Assembly: GCA_021234155.1 (NCBI GenBank)
Contig: JAJEKV010000010.1
Location: 5,184,871 to 5,248,870 of the forward strand
From: Isoetes taiwanensis
Taxonomy: Eukaryota > Streptophyta > Lycopodiopsida > Isoetales > Isoetaceae
Reading direction: 5' to 3'
Length of the DNA: 64,000 nucleotides
Made by a program: the position numbers and the translations under genes. Below, one piece after another: positions 1 to 17,370 of this stretch (positions within the stretch are counted from its first letter, which is position 1; every line of letters begins with the position of its first letter). A model generated the notes under the pieces. It ran no database searches. It was not told the origin of the DNA and saw nothing but the letters and a program-made list of their open reading frames with translations.

Positions 1-700
1 GGCAGGGCTTTAAGATGTTGTTGACCCATGCCATTGTATAAATGAGATTTCGAAGGCGAGCATCTTCTATATTTACCACCTTCTAATAGTATAATTTGTA
101 ACATTCTAGAGCAATGCTTAAGAACCTTTGTAGAAGAATTTTATATGAGACTGTAGACTTGACTCCAAGTTCTTTAGCCAGAATGGCTTTTTGGAACCGT
201 TCAAAGTCATCCGGGGTGGCAAATGATATTATTTGCCCCCATACTTCCACTCCATATAGAATAACCGGCTCCATCAAAACCCGGAACAAGTGTGACTGGT
301 GGGGCCAGTCATAAAGCTCTATTATGTGACAGTTGTTCTGCATTTGTATATAAAGTCTTCCAACCTGCCGTCACCCATTGTCAAATACAAGTATCCCAAT
401 ATGTGGTAGTAGTGAATTCTACTTCGAAATATTCATATGTTTGCATCACTTGCACATTTTGATTTTGATAAGTGAATCAAAGTGCGTTTGTTGTCAGAAG
501 GCGTCGAAGCACCTTGGCCTTGGCCAAATTGGCGCCCATTCAGTGTCTTCAATGCATCAAAATGATTTTGCATACTTCCTGGGGTTAAAGCTAAGAGATC
601 CACATCATTTACGTATGTCGGTTGTCGGATGATTGGTGAACCATCCGGCCCCTCTACCTCAATGTTGAGCTAAGGATAAATTTTCTTCAACCAGTCATGT
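1..700 (-). mobile_element. Decayed LINE (non-LTR) reverse transcriptase fragment
   Basis: Read on the minus strand, about 570-690 encodes a conserved RT segment containing NIEVEGPDGSPII, then TYVNDVDLLALTPGS. This is the catalytic YxDD block of LINE reverse transcriptases, but the first aspartate is asparagine (YVND), so this copy would be inactive. Further downstream, 83-343 encodes LFRVLMEPVILYGVEVWG, which matches the RT thumb/connection region that follows the catalytic block in plant LINEs. In-frame stops lie between and before the two pieces. The copy is cut by the window start, so its 3' end is not seen. Family assignment is by motif; it is a different lineage from the long LINE at 19.4-25.3 kb. 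Confidence 0.75.
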
Positions 701-2582
701 TACCTGCATGTTGTTACTCTAGTTTTCCTTGTAAGTAAAACAAACATGTTGTTGATGTATGTTTAGTCTGGTGTAGTTGCTCTTAGAATACCATTGTAAC
801 ATATGCGCTTTATTAGCATATTATATAACAAAATTATAATTTGGTCCATGGCTCAAAGTGTTCCTTGTTTATCCATATAGTAGATATAACTCAAAGCTAA
901 AACCCTGAATTTCTATACTAGATGAATACTTTTAGGATTTAGGACTTAGTGTTATTAATTTATTCAAGATTTAGTATTATTACTGCCGAGCTATGCCACC
1001 ACGGTTCAAAAATAGGGGAGTTCCTCATCTGCCATTTTTGGTGGTTAGACATACTGTTGTTTTAGAGCCCAAAGCCTACAAGGACTCTTTGTAAAATGTA
1101 ATTTTTTGTGACCATTAGATCATGCAATATCTCGCAGAATATTCCATGACAGTCATCAAGCGTACAACATAGCAAACATACTGAACTTCTCACATCAAAC
1201 CTTTCTTGTTTCTATTTCTTCTGAGGAATTGAACATCGTGTTTCACTAGAAGACACAACAAAAATATATGCACAATAGAAAACAGAGCAACAACAACAAA
1301 CCCCATAAGAAACAGAAGAATCAGTCCAGCCTTGGCTGCAAATCGACCCTTCTCCATTGCTCAACAACAAATCTGCCGGATTTAACAAGGTTGAGCCCTA
1401 ACAAGGTTTTCTTCTATGAAAACCTCATTTCTTACTCAAACACTGCAAAAGAAGCGGATAGAGCCCTGTGGCCGTCGATCTTGCTATGGTATGCCTTGTG
1501 GAGCGTGGCCTAAGCCTAACCGCGGTGCTTCCCAAATCGAAAACATGCAACAGAAAAACTGCAAGCTTAGCTATGGCTATGGCCGAACATGCAACTAAAG
1601 CTATAAACTTAGGTAGAGGCCTGGCCACCTCCAAAAGACCCATCGTCGCCTTCCTACAAGAATACTGTGGCCATGGAACCTCCATCCCTAAACCTTCTGG
1701 AACAAAAAAAAAATACAGAAAAAGCTTCTATTTGGAATCCACCATGCCAGCATCAGCAAGCTACATATTTTCATACTAATACAGTCGAAAACCTTAGACA
1801 ATCTTCTTAGGTAATAAATGTATGCTTTGTGATTTCGGCCACGTTACATTATTACATGATTTAAAAAGACCATAATCTTAGTAAGTGCACCAAAGTCCCT
1901 TTATGCCATAATATAACGGCAAGAGATAAGGATGAGTAAATCTTGGATGCTGTGAGGAAAGAAACTTGCCCACCAGAATTGCACATACTCGAACTTCATT
2001 ATCAAAAATGTAAATAGCAAAATCTGTCGCATAAGAACACCGTTTGGCAAAACAATTATTCGAATGTAGAGGAAATGTGCACGGCCAAAAATGATTCTCA
2101 AATACACAAAGGGCAATATGCCCTTGAACTATCCTGAACGAACAGCTACTGAAAAGTATGTATATATGACAAGGGAAGTTACATTTGTACACACTCAAAA
2201 GTAGACGACAATGTCCCAACTCTCATACATTGAAGAATCTGTGGCATATCTTTCATAATCTTACATAGCTTCACCAGCAAAAATTGGAATTCCTGGAACT
2301 CCTTTGAATAAGAATGGAGTACAAAAGAATTATGGCGCACAATGAAGTGTGGTGAAGAACCTGTATAATTGCTAATTCATCGGGTAAACTGTGAAAGCAA
2401 TTTGCATTTTGTATGCATGCTATATCGGCAGTCTGGTCAAATGACGCCAACAACGGACCAAATCGAATAGATCCACTAATGTCGCCCTCGTCTTTAACAT
2501 TTATATAAGCATTCCTTGGGATGAGAGGCTGCCAAAACCAGCACAACACCTTGGGATCCGTTCAGCATACGCCAGCACTTTC
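701..2582. other. Spacer, 3' flank of the UBP12/13 locus
   Basis: No convincing gene is seen. Short open frames around 1268-1779 lack recognisable motifs and overlap each other on both strands. The part nearest 2582 would contain the 3' untranslated region of the minus-strand UBP12/13 locus. Confidence 0.5.
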
Positions 2583-4996
2583 TCAGTTATATATCTTCAC
2601 AGGCTTCTCAAGTTGGTGCCGGTTCTGCATGTACTAAAGTATCAACAAAACATGTTTCAACCATAGTAGGCTGCTCATCTTATAAAAATATAATCCAACC
2701 TGGTTCAGCTGCAATGACCTCTTAGGAGCATTATCTACATGCTCCAGTCCCAAATAATGCTCCCATGCACCATAAGCATCCCTCTTCTGTTTTCAAACCT
2801 TGCAACTTAGTCTCCAATATGCCAGAAACAAGCTTTACCAAAAGAAAACTAAAGATCTGGAAAGAACCTGGAAACGAGCTGCAATTGTCTCATTGTCCTG
2901 AAGATACTCGCATCGTCCCAGTGAAACAAAGGCGAACTTCCACTGCATTACAAGCATTACATGACAGAATTGCACCACAAATGCTTAAGATATGAAAGTT
3001 CCAAAAATACCTTAGAGAATTCCTGAAATTAAGCTAACTTGTAACTTGCTTTGGATACGGTTCTTGACATCAGATAATGTATCATGCTCTTTAACTGCTA
3101 GAAAGAAAGGCTCACCAAAATTTTGTACCTGTATGCTTCAGAATTAGTATAAAATCATAATAGGTGAAGTGGAGAACATGGCCACTATACCACATGGTTC
3201 TGAGAAGCATCACGAGTGAAATGGTAGACATGAATTATGCGATCCTGAGCCCCAAGATCTTTCTGATCTTCTGGAATCTGATGCCCATTAGCTCTGTAAG
3301 AATGCAATACTGATAAAAGTAACAAAAACAAATTCAGCCTAAGAAAGAAACCTCTTCAGCCCGTAACGTCCAATACTGGTCATTAATGTTTTCAATCTTT
3401 TCTGTTAAAGGAAAGATCTGAAACTCCACAGGATTAGAATGAGAAATATAGTGTCTTACTAGCTCGAGAATTGTGAACTCCTGAACAGTGACATTACCTT
3501 GTAGATCTTATGATAGAATACTTCTAAGATTCTCAAGTCTGCTTTAGGATCAGATAGCTCAACCTTCAGGACAAGCGGTAAAGGTTAGACACCATATTCC
3601 TCTCATCTATACAAACATAAATTTATCTAGCCTTACTTTTGTTTTAAGATCATTAATAACATCACCAACTGTGCTTTGCTTTGGCAACCTGATGCTCTGC
3701 ACAGAAACCTGCATATACGTTCTTCCGTTACCAACTGCCAAAGAGCTACAATACAATCAATCCAATATTCACCTCTTCTGTCCGTTGATTGTGGAATGCC
3801 ACCTTCAGAGTCTTCAGACCCTGTAGCTCCGGAAGTGGCATATCGAGAGTCTCAAAGTAAAGAATATCAGTTGTCTGCCAAATAATAATTTCTTAAAAAG
3901 TCGGCACAATAACGTACAATCCACAGGATGAGCATTACCTATCATCAACAGACCTGATTGTAGTGGACAAGCATCTCATTAAGGCGCTCTGCACTACGAT
4001 ACTTGATAGACTGTGGTTTGGGCTGCTGAGAATAACAATTATGAGGACGTAAGTCTAATTTTTTGATGGATCGTCCATGCCCAAGTGTTGGGCAACTCTT
4101 TCAACCACATCATCGTATGTGTGCTGTTTTGAACTGGTTGAAAGACGACCACAGATTAGAACATGAATGTAGAAAAGCTAAAACAACAAATTTGTTGACT
4201 AGAAACTTGTTGATAGATTCTTAATAATGATACCAATAAATTGGTTACATACAGCTCCAAAGAGAACTCGTCTTCTTTTGGCTTCTCAAGTCTCCGAAAC
4301 CGAACAACCTTAAATAACACACATACCACAGACACCATATCAAAAAATGTTAAAAGTAAAGGGCCCAAAACAATTTATTATTTAAAGTAGAAAAATCTTC
4401 CCATTACACAAAGAGGAGTTAGAAGCCAGCCAATCATTAAAGAGCATTTTCATTAAGTCCAACAATTCCTCTGTTAGAAGTGTCATCTATATAAGACTGC
4501 CTGGCATAATAATATCTAGGCAACCCGCCTAAAAAGAACTGCAGAAGAAAATAATCTCCTACAGATCATGGGCATGGTGTATCTAAATCTTCAGAAGATC
4601 TAGCAAAGCGTCAAAAATACAAAAAACACAAAGAGGGTGCTTAGCAATTCGGCCCCAAGATGATTGAATGGAAAGCCAAAAACGAATAGTCAAAGCAGCA
4701 TAAGATGCATGTTCCATGAGGAGAGAGCCTCACCTGTCGATTGCGAACATACTCAAAGAACGAAGGAACATCTGGATATCTGTAACAATCTTCTTCTTCT
4801 TTTCTCAGTTGCCGCTGATAGCAAATTATGTCACCATCTTCCAACTAGAACAAATTCCTCGTGTCTGAGTTACTCCAAACAATGGCTATCTAGTGTCAGA
4901 TACAATACAATCAATCGATTACATTACCTGGCTAATCTTGTATGTCATTTTCTTGTCCATATGCTCGCACATAACATTGGGCTCAAACTTTATTTC

Positions 4997-6852
4997 CTAT
5001 AATTTCAAACCAAACATAATTAAGAAAAATAAATAATCTAACAAACAATCCACGATAAAAGTAAAATAGAGAACAATAGAGAACACTGGCCAAAAATACA
5101 TATAAAAGCCAGAACAGGTGGGAAAATGAAAGTTGGTGAAAAGTTATTTAAATAAGAACAAGTCAAGAACCATGTGCAAAAAAGGATTCTAGATGCAAAT
5201 TCGACTGTCGCGATTCTCCATAGAAAACGAGTCTCCTGATCTTGAAGGAACAGCATTGACTATGTTCTAAAAATATTTTACATGCAAATATCAGTGTTAC
5301 CATTCTCCAAGAAAAGGGAGCTTCCTGGTCTTAAAGGAGCAACATTAGCTGTGTAAATAGAAACACAAAAGCAAAACACAGTCCTTTTAGAAGATGAAAC
5401 TTGATAAGAAACAGAAGGGAATTCATGCTAACACGAATAGGGACTAATTCTACCACCAATCAAGTGGGACATCTCCATCAAGCTGAACCTTCTGCAACAG
5501 CTTTTGATATCTATGCTTTCTTGCATTTTGTGCAAGTCTGTAATAGTTTATATTAATGCCCCTGAAGATTGGGCCTCCTTGCAAGATAAAGATGATGTTT
5601 GTACTTGGTCTCATAGGCGTTGCCAATGCAACACAATTGGACAAATGGCTTGTAAAATTAAACAAGCTATCATAAAAGATCGTCACAAGTATGACGGCTT
5701 GATTTCTAACTATCTTTTTGTCTGCTTGCATTTACGATTAGAGACTACCTAGGGAAGTGCAAATGAGAGAGATGAGTAAAGGATCAACAACTTCAAATGC
5801 TTTTAAAGGAGATGAGGGAGATGTAAATGTGCTTGTCCATGGAAGTTTATCGAGTGACAAACTTCTGACTTGTTTGTCGAAACATCTTATTTATAGACCT
5901 CGTGATCTTGCATTCAAGTCTTTCTAGAGATACTTCGGACACCTAATCAGAAACTCATGCAGCACCAGATCAATTAGCTTACATTGGAGCAACTTTATGT
6001 CTCAAATACATGAATAATCCTACCAGAGAAAAAAAAAATACGAACTTCTTTGAACAGTTCAGCTGATGGACCTGGTTACTTCAAGAAACAAGATAAAATC
6101 CACTGGTACAATTTAGAACGTCCGTTCACCAGTTGTGGATTGAGATTGGTAGGGCTAAGCATATTACCCACGAGGACAAAGAATTGTCCATTGTATGATC
6201 TGAATATGGCTGAATCTGAGGAGTGTTCCATCTTTACCTGTTCGACCTACTATATCATAAGAGCAAGACACTATTGCCTCTTTAGAGACTCAATATCTTC
6301 ACAGCAGTTTGAGGTAAATGTATATCTCAATATGTCTGAAGAACTTTCTTTGAACAGAGAAGCATATTCGAACACAGGGATAACTAAACCAAGAGGTTCA
6401 AGACAAGCAGAGAACATTATTTTTCTCAGCTAAGGCCCTTACCAGATGACTGGGTAATTGAGGACTCGATACGGAAAATAAATCTTCTGATTCTGAAGAG
6501 GTAACATCAGCACTGTCCAAGAACATAAAGCGAACAGCAGCAGAAAAAAATAAAACAGGTCTAATGCTGACTTATGGCCTATTTTAGAGTGGCTCGAATG
6601 GCAGATGGGCCATCCCTGCCAAGTTCGATTTCCTAAGACAGACCTCTCCCCGCCTCCCTCCCTCCCTCCAGTATATGTCACTACCAACCCAGCCAAAAGG
6701 AAAAAGGGCACTTTCTTCCCTTTTTCAATAGTGCATCATACTGCCCTGTTAATTACAAACCTGTAGACCTCTCTTACATTCAACCGCCAATGGATGAAGG
6801 CTTCTAATCTGGTGCCAGACAGTTATAATTTTTACAATCTTTATGCACAAAC
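4997..6852 (-). other. Enlarged intron 19 of the UBP12/13 locus
   Basis: The intron between exons 19 and 20 is 1.86 kb, while most others are 70-450 nt. It holds several open frames on both strands (for example 5504-5752 and 6050-6433) without recognisable domains. A mobile-element insertion would explain the size, but no terminal repeat or poly(A) boundary is visible. Confidence 0.45.
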
Positions 6853-7807
6853 CTCATACAGCTGAAGCTCTTCATCTGGAAGAAATCCGGCTAACTCGTT
6901 CAACCTTCGTATAATCTCCATTGGTCTTCCAGAAGATTTCACAAATTCCTTGCCTACGTAACTGTAAAGAGACATGGTGCATAAAAATCTGATGATCCTG
7001 ATACCCATGCATTTTCACAACCTTAGCTCACAAGAGAACAAAAAACATACCGCAACTCTTCTGTTGTAGGGTCATAGAGCTTAAAAAAAAGTAAGATATC
7101 TTCCTTTGTTTTATCAATAGGAGAATATTGAACACGTTGCCCCTGGAAGGACATGTAAAAACTACGACTTAGCATTTCTCAATGTCACATGGCTTCAATA
7201 ATAGGAAACTCAATTTCGAATGGGCAATCATATGCACTAAAAACGAACCTGAGGTGGAAGAACTTCTAGAAACAACTTCAACTCTGCGCTATAAACTTTG
7301 TTAGAGGCCTCCCTCAGAAATGCAACCTGCAAATATCAACAAATAGGGTTCCTGTAAGCACAGCAGTTATATCGAGAAAATGCTATTTCCAGATGGAGAC
7401 CTAACGATCAGGATCCCAAGTAAAATTAACAGATTTGTCTTGCTTCATTTTGCTAATGGGGAAGGCCAACCTGTCCTCTCAACTTGAAATTTGCAGAAAA
7501 AGCAACGATGTACACATCTTCCAATTATAGCTCCCTTTTACAATGCACACTACTACAAAATTCCTGGTCACCTAACAATTAACTTACGCTCTGCAATTGC
7601 TCTTGTTCAGTCAAAGGTCGGTTTGGAATGGTGCGTATGGTTTTGCCGCTTAGCCCATAACCAGAACCTCTGGCATTGAACTGGAACTCCGAACTCCTTT
7701 GCAACTTCTTCCTACAAATGACACGTTGCACACAACAATGAGTGAATCAAAAGAATATTAGACATTTAAATATGTGTACCACCATCTGACATGATCTCAC
7801 CTTAAAT

Positions 7808-11616
<3,809 letters not shown>

Positions 11617-12100
11617 GCTCAAATCAAATCTGGTGCAAATGATGGGAGATCAGGGGCCCAAATTTAACAAGGTGGTGCAGCAGGACTGGACAGATTGAGA
11701 AGGGAAGGGGAAGCGCCGTATTCCGACGCGATGAGAGGAGGAAGAAGCATCGCCCCTGCCTGCACAATACATAGATAAACAACAGAGTCATACAAACAAG
11801 CAAATGTGCGAGTGGGTCCCGAAATGGCTTTGTTCACATTGCACACTTGGTTCTGGATGTTTTGCAACGCCATTTTCCAGGTCCGCAACACCTTCGGAAA
11901 GTTTTTGTTCGGTGCTAGAAACCGTTCAACCCCCAATGGTTAAGAAAACAACTCACTTCAAAGCTAAAATAAACTACAACGTAAACCACTGGCAGTCAAA
12001 AATTCCTCGATTTTTTGCTATTTGTTTAAAATGGGTAATTTTTGCCCTGGGGTTTCTAGGCGGCGCCGCTTCCAACGCCGCCACAAGTTCACAACAGCAT
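11617..12100. other. 5' flank of the UBP12/13 locus
   Basis: This is the region immediately upstream of the start codon. The stretch 11660-11760 is more GC-rich than its surroundings and contains a pyrimidine-rich run on the minus strand, as expected for a plant 5' untranslated region or proximal promoter. No TATA box can be assigned with confidence. Confidence 0.35.
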
Positions 12101-14381
12101 TAAAATACACTTGCTCAAACATATTAAATTTCAGTGTTACAGATATTTCACTATTTCCTTTGGGCATCCACACAGAGCAGAACTTGCTTCCTTTTGTGCC
12201 ACACAGGAAATGCAAAGATATTTTGGGACAGAATCCAAAGCAATTGAAACACTCTCCTCACGTGGGAAAGTGCCAATTTGTAACAATTTACTTCGTAGAT
12301 GGTCAGAGCCTGCATACCCAAGGACAACGCATAGCTTACAACTGACAAAGAGCATCCATAACAAGAAAGTCCACAGAAGAATATGATGTGTTAGGCTTAC
12401 GTGTTATACTCTAACTATCGAGCGAGTTGGAATATTAAGATGTGCCATCATCGTCTTTCATGAACGTAACCACATAGGCCTATTCCGTGAGAAAGCTGAA
12501 CCCTAGAATTTGGCACTTACAAACTTTTCCATATGCACCACCTTTTATGTATCTCATGTTCACCAAATTATCATTGTTGACCCAAGCAAGCCAGGTGGTC
12601 CTAGCATTCGCCACCTTACGCTACTCTCGCTCCATCTGGCTCTTCCCCGGATGTTGTGACCTTATGGTAGAGGCAAGTGCTTTCTTACTAACATGGGGGG
12701 CAAGGTTATCAATAGAGACTTACTGACAAAGCTAGAAAGTTAGAGAATCTAATGAATTGTATCGTCCATAGAGACCAAAAGATGTATGGGACCAATATAA
12801 TAGAACACTGTACCTATTACTATCAATCTTTTTAATTTGGGATTATCCGATATGGCCAAAAAAGTTTTTGGAATTTTTTTAAGATTAATTTCCTAAGGTT
12901 TTCAAAGTTTTGGCCGTCGGAAAAAAGTCCTGGCACTCCAAAAATCGGGAAATATTTTGGGCTTTGGGTTTTTGCAGATAGAAATGCCTCTTAGATAGAA
13001 ATGCTAAAATGGTCGGAAGAGGTGGTGCCAGATTCGGCATGCATGCCATGATTGCTCAAGCGGTCGGCATCTTATGAATCAGGCAAATGAATGTCTTCTC
13101 TGCGGCATGTGTGCCATTGTTGCTCATGATCTGTTTGCCTCTATTTTCTACCAGGAGCTGGATCGTTTACAAATATGGGTGCATGAAGTTCGGCTGCAGG
13201 TGAGAGCATTTAGGGCTTCTTCTCTGAAGGATTAGCTGTCATTCTTTAGTTTCGATTTTGTTGTATGCCAGGGTTTTTCCAATACATATCCACGATGGTA
13301 AACATGCCTGGAACAATTTATATTTTTGCTTGTGCCATGCTTTGTGCAGAACTGATGGCATCAATTTATGTGTAGCAATTTATGACTGCAAGTTACATGT
13401 CCAGTGCTACTTGGTATATTTAACATGTATGTCATGTATATGGTTGTCTAAGATGGGATTCGTATGAAGAGACTATCTTCGTTTTAGCTATTCAATGGTC
13501 CCATGGACATTGAGTCATTTCCATTAGCCAAGAAAAGTCAGCAAATATGTGTGCCAAATTCGATGTTGCAATAACTATGGCAGTTTACTCTTTTGTTTTC
13601 CCTTTTTGACATTGATTTCTATTTGGGGCATATTTGCAGGGGCATATATGCAGGGATCTGCTATGATTATGACAAGATGGTATGAAATGTTAGTGCAAAA
13701 GCACTTGCTTAGATATTCGATTATTGTTTAGGTTGTTGCCTTTGAGTTCTACAATGTGTAAGTTATGTCTTGCAGTAAACCTGTATACAGTTCTCTTCAA
13801 GAGTGGACATCTAATATGCTGATAGCAGTTTACTTCTTGGTTCCTTTGTAGGTGAATATCTGCAAGCACAATTCTGTTTTATTTCTGACTATAAAGCATG
13901 CTCTAATTTCTACCTACATGTTATGTGCAGGTAACTAATCCTCTGGAGTTGCACTCAAATGGCTTCCCGATCAAATTTGATAGGTTAGAAGGTGCTCTTG
14001 GTTATACTTTATATAAAGTTGAGAAAGCTATTGTTTTCAAGTCAAAGGTTCCATATGTAGGCCATCTATGCTGTGGAATGTGAATAGAAAGAGCCATCTG
14101 ATTTTGCATGGCATAGTCTGCCCTCCTTTTCATGCTCAAACCTTCATCTACATTATCTTCTTATCTGGTGGATCCATGCTCCAATTGGATGCCATTTAGT
14201 CTTTTTGTCATGTGTTTTCCTTAATAAACAACACTGGAATCAGGTCCCATATGATTTCCTTAACAAACAACATGGGAAGTAGGTTATCCTTTTTATTGCA
14301 CCATTCTATTTTGCCTATGGTGAATTGTCCTGGTATGCACAATTGTGATTAGAGGTAGAGCCAAATGTGGCATTTTGAAGG
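12101..14381. other. Spacer with two possible orphan exons
   Basis: Mostly unremarkable sequence. Two stretches look like short plus-strand exons because both splice sites and an open frame coincide. 13155-13199 is flanked by CCAG and GTGAG and encodes ELDRLQIWVHEVRLQ. 13931-13983 follows TGTGCAG, precedes GTTAGA, and encodes VTNPLELHSNGFPIKFD. I do not recognise the protein and cannot link the two exons with certainty. They may be remnants of a gene decaying across 13-17 kb. Confidence 0.25.
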
Positions 14382-14526
14382 TCCCATGCATCAGAAAGAT
14401 ACTTCCATGAATTTTGAGGCTAGAAAGATAATCACAATATAAATTCTCCTGGAGAATTTATATTGGCAGATTGTGATTATCTTTCTAGCCTCAAAATTCA
14501 TGGAAGTATCTTTCTGATGCATGGGA
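14382..14526. repeat. Long near-perfect foldback (hairpin), 145 bp
   Basis: The left arm starts TCCCATGCATCAGAAAG and the right arm ends with its exact reverse complement. The outer 57 bp pair perfectly. After an 8-nt bulge on the right side (ATTGGCAG), a further 11 bp (ATAAATTCTCC with GGAGAATTTAT) close the stem around a single base. Transcription from either strand would give a stable stem of about 68 bp. It could be a very young MIRNA-like locus, a recent inverted duplication or a MITE; no target-site duplication is evident. Confidence 0.85.
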
Positions 14527-15119
14527 TTGATTTGCATACAAGCCCATTCCAATTTGCTGCACTTCTTTGCCATCAAAGGATATTACCACAACGAGTTCTA
14601 TTCTAACATATTATTGTTTTTCTTTGTTCTATAGTCCTTGAATAGTACAAACAAGTTATTGTTTTTTCTAATGTGATTGCATCTCAATCGGGGCTTTGCA
14701 TTGGATTTATGTCCCATCTGATCCTAGATTTATGATCCAATGGCTCTCATGTTACTAATCATTTCATAGGCCTTAGTAGATAGAGAAAAAAATGAAAAAA
14801 ATGAATACTTCAGGAGCATGTAGATGGGGTTTTATGGGCTCAAGTCCTGAGAACTTGAGAAGCAATGTGAGACATTAGGGTCTCAAAGTTAACACATTAT
14901 TTCATACCTCTGTGCATGATCATGAAGATAGCAAACCCTTATCATGGCGACAACATGCATACCTTTTTGAGCTCTTGAATGTGGGATTGGCCACTCTTTA
15001 CGCTACATCGGGCTGCTTTATATTCTTCTTTGGTGATGGATTATTAATTGTGATTGGCCATCATTATCAGAATTTTATCTTTAATAGAAGCTTCACCCCA
15101 AATATGGAGAAGATGTAAT

Positions 15120-16020
15120 GGGGAAACAAGCTGCTCTTACAGGAATAATGTGTCTATTTTCATGTTCTTGATAACATTCATGGCAAAGGTTTCTAGATTT
15201 CATTAAGCTTTTTTCCCTTGCTACTTGCGGGAACTAGAATTATGCGGTCGGACTTCCTACAAGCGGCTTTAAAAAGGCTATCGGTTTTTTGAGCGGGGGC
15301 CAGCGGTCTTAGATCATAAAAGGTAACATACTTCATTGATGCACTATTCTTCTTCATGTATTTAGAAGGATATACGTTCAAGCATATTAAATTGTTGTCG
15401 CTCAAGAGAAGCAAGTCGTATCACGTTACAGTGAAGCTAAACAACATCACTAGAATATGTTTCTGTTTTTGATGGTCATGTCAAAGGGATTTGTTTAAGG
15501 TACAACAGCAGGATATGTTTCTCTCATCTTCTCAAGTGGTCAGAACTTGGATTTATGTGCTTTTAAGCTATACGTTGGTTGCCACAAAGAATCACAAAAG
15601 GTAAAGCACATTGCCTCCAAGAATCACATTCGCTTTGCGATGATAGAAATTATGTCTTTCTGTGATATGATTTGAAAATTGTGTGCATGGATGCTACCAT
15701 CATTTTGGCCCCTTGGCTACGTACAATATGTAGCCGCTTGGATGTGTGATCTGAGGAACATGATAGTGCCATAAATAATTAGAATATTGGGGTCTTAGAG
15801 GAACAACATGCTTATTTTCAATGTTGTTAAATAACATTCATAGCAGAAGTTTAGATTTAATCTGCTTTTTCATTTCAGGCTTTCGTACAAACAGTGTCAA
15901 AAAAGGCCAACCAGCTTTTGCGCAGTGCCTAGCTGTGAGAAAAGGTAACATACTTCATTGATGCACTTCTTCTCTATGTACATGGAAGGGTATATGTTTA
16001 AGAATATTAATTTGTTGATG
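15120..16020. repeat. Degenerate direct duplication, ~640-bp period
   Basis: Segments near 15120-15400 and 15780-16020 resemble each other. Both contain AGGTAACATACTTCATTGAT followed by similar A/T-rich sequence, and both are preceded by related ATAACATTCAT and AAG-TTTAGATTT stretches. This looks like an old tandem duplication of non-coding or intronic sequence. Open frames in it are short. Confidence 0.6.
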
Positions 16021-17029
16021 TTCTAGGTATCCTCCCGTGGAATAAGAAGTTTGCTGATTTGTATTTGAATCTTTTAAATGGCTATACCTAATGCCCATCG
16101 ATCCATGATATTAATGCAAGTGTAAGTAAATTGGAGTTTGCAAAACCATATTTAAGATATTTGGAGTTCGCATGAAGATAAGCCATGTAACAACCCTTCA
16201 TGAACATGTTGTAGGCTGATTGGCAGGATATAGGCTCTATACGAGATGTAGGTTGCACATATTTGCAAACTTTTGTTTGCAAGGCGCTTCACTTTGGAGG
16301 CCGCATGTTACCAGTGTCATTGTCATTAGTCACTTAAGAGTTTTGCAAGCATTTGAGTAATTATATTGTGTGCAAAAATGCTATAGAGAAAACGTTGTTT
16401 TGATTATGGCTTGCTTGGTTGGGATTTATATGTAACATTCCCATGTGCTTCAAACTAAACTAGAGGCCCATCTCAACACCTATTAGATATTTAGAACGGA
16501 TACACTGTATATTTAAAATCAACTGTAGTTGCAGCTAATTTGTTGAGCTGAGTTTCAATTCCTTCTGTAGTATTTTTTAGAGCACAATTTGGCCCAGAAT
16601 TGTCAGTTTAACCATTGTCTCTGTTAACTGATAGTTTCTTCCTTGCATTTGCAGATTTTCTTTCAACGATGTTCTCGCGCAAGTATGTAGGCCTGAAGCA
16701 TAAGAGATAGATCCAACAATTTGAGGATTGCACTTGCTTCTCCATTAAATCTTCTTTTGTATTGAAACTTTATGTTTGGAAAGTTCAATGCACTAGCTTT
16801 CCTATAGGAATTACGATCATTATATGTTGACTTAGGTGAATCATGAGTTTATATATGTTTCATTTCGGAGGCACAATTTTAAAGCTAGCTTTGTTTGTTT
16901 TGCCAAATGCATAGACAATAAAAAATGTGTCTTTTGGACAACAAGACAAGTCTATGATAAGATTCACTTACAGATTTTCGTTGTAGCCCTTCACTTTACA
17001 TCCCAAGACCAGTATGCAAGCCTTGGCAG

Positions 17030-17370
17030 GAATATTATTTGTAGTTAAAACTTAGGTTCGCACAATGAAGTTGACCAAGGAATAGTATTTGCAGTTAGAA
17101 CTTAGGTTCTAGCAATGAAGCTGACTGACGATGAAGTTGACAAGTCACAGGGTTGACAAGTCACATGATTATCGAAGATTGGTCGTTAGGTCAATTTTGT
17201 GAAGTTGATGATTAAGATTATGGTTCATATGTAGCAAATAGAATCGATAAAATGGCATTTTGTTCATGGAATTGGAAGTACCACTTATTTATGGTTAATA
17301 TAGCTAATGGAAATAATAAAATGCCATTTTCTGTATGGAATAGAAAGTAGCACTTATCAATAACCACGAG
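17030..17370. repeat. Two small adjacent tandem duplications
   Basis: Around 17035-17125 a unit containing AACTTAGGTTC..GCAATGAAG is repeated with a period of about 65 bp. Around 17225-17365 a second unit (TAGCAAATAGAAT..AAAATGGCATTTT) is repeated at about 78 bp with several differences. No gene is seen in or around them. Confidence 0.6.

Noticed and set aside
3017-3032. 16-nt intron plus a 12-nt micro-exon (EFSK) in UBP exon 29
   Set aside because: A 16-nt intron is not spliceable; a simple indel relative to the family sequence explains it better.
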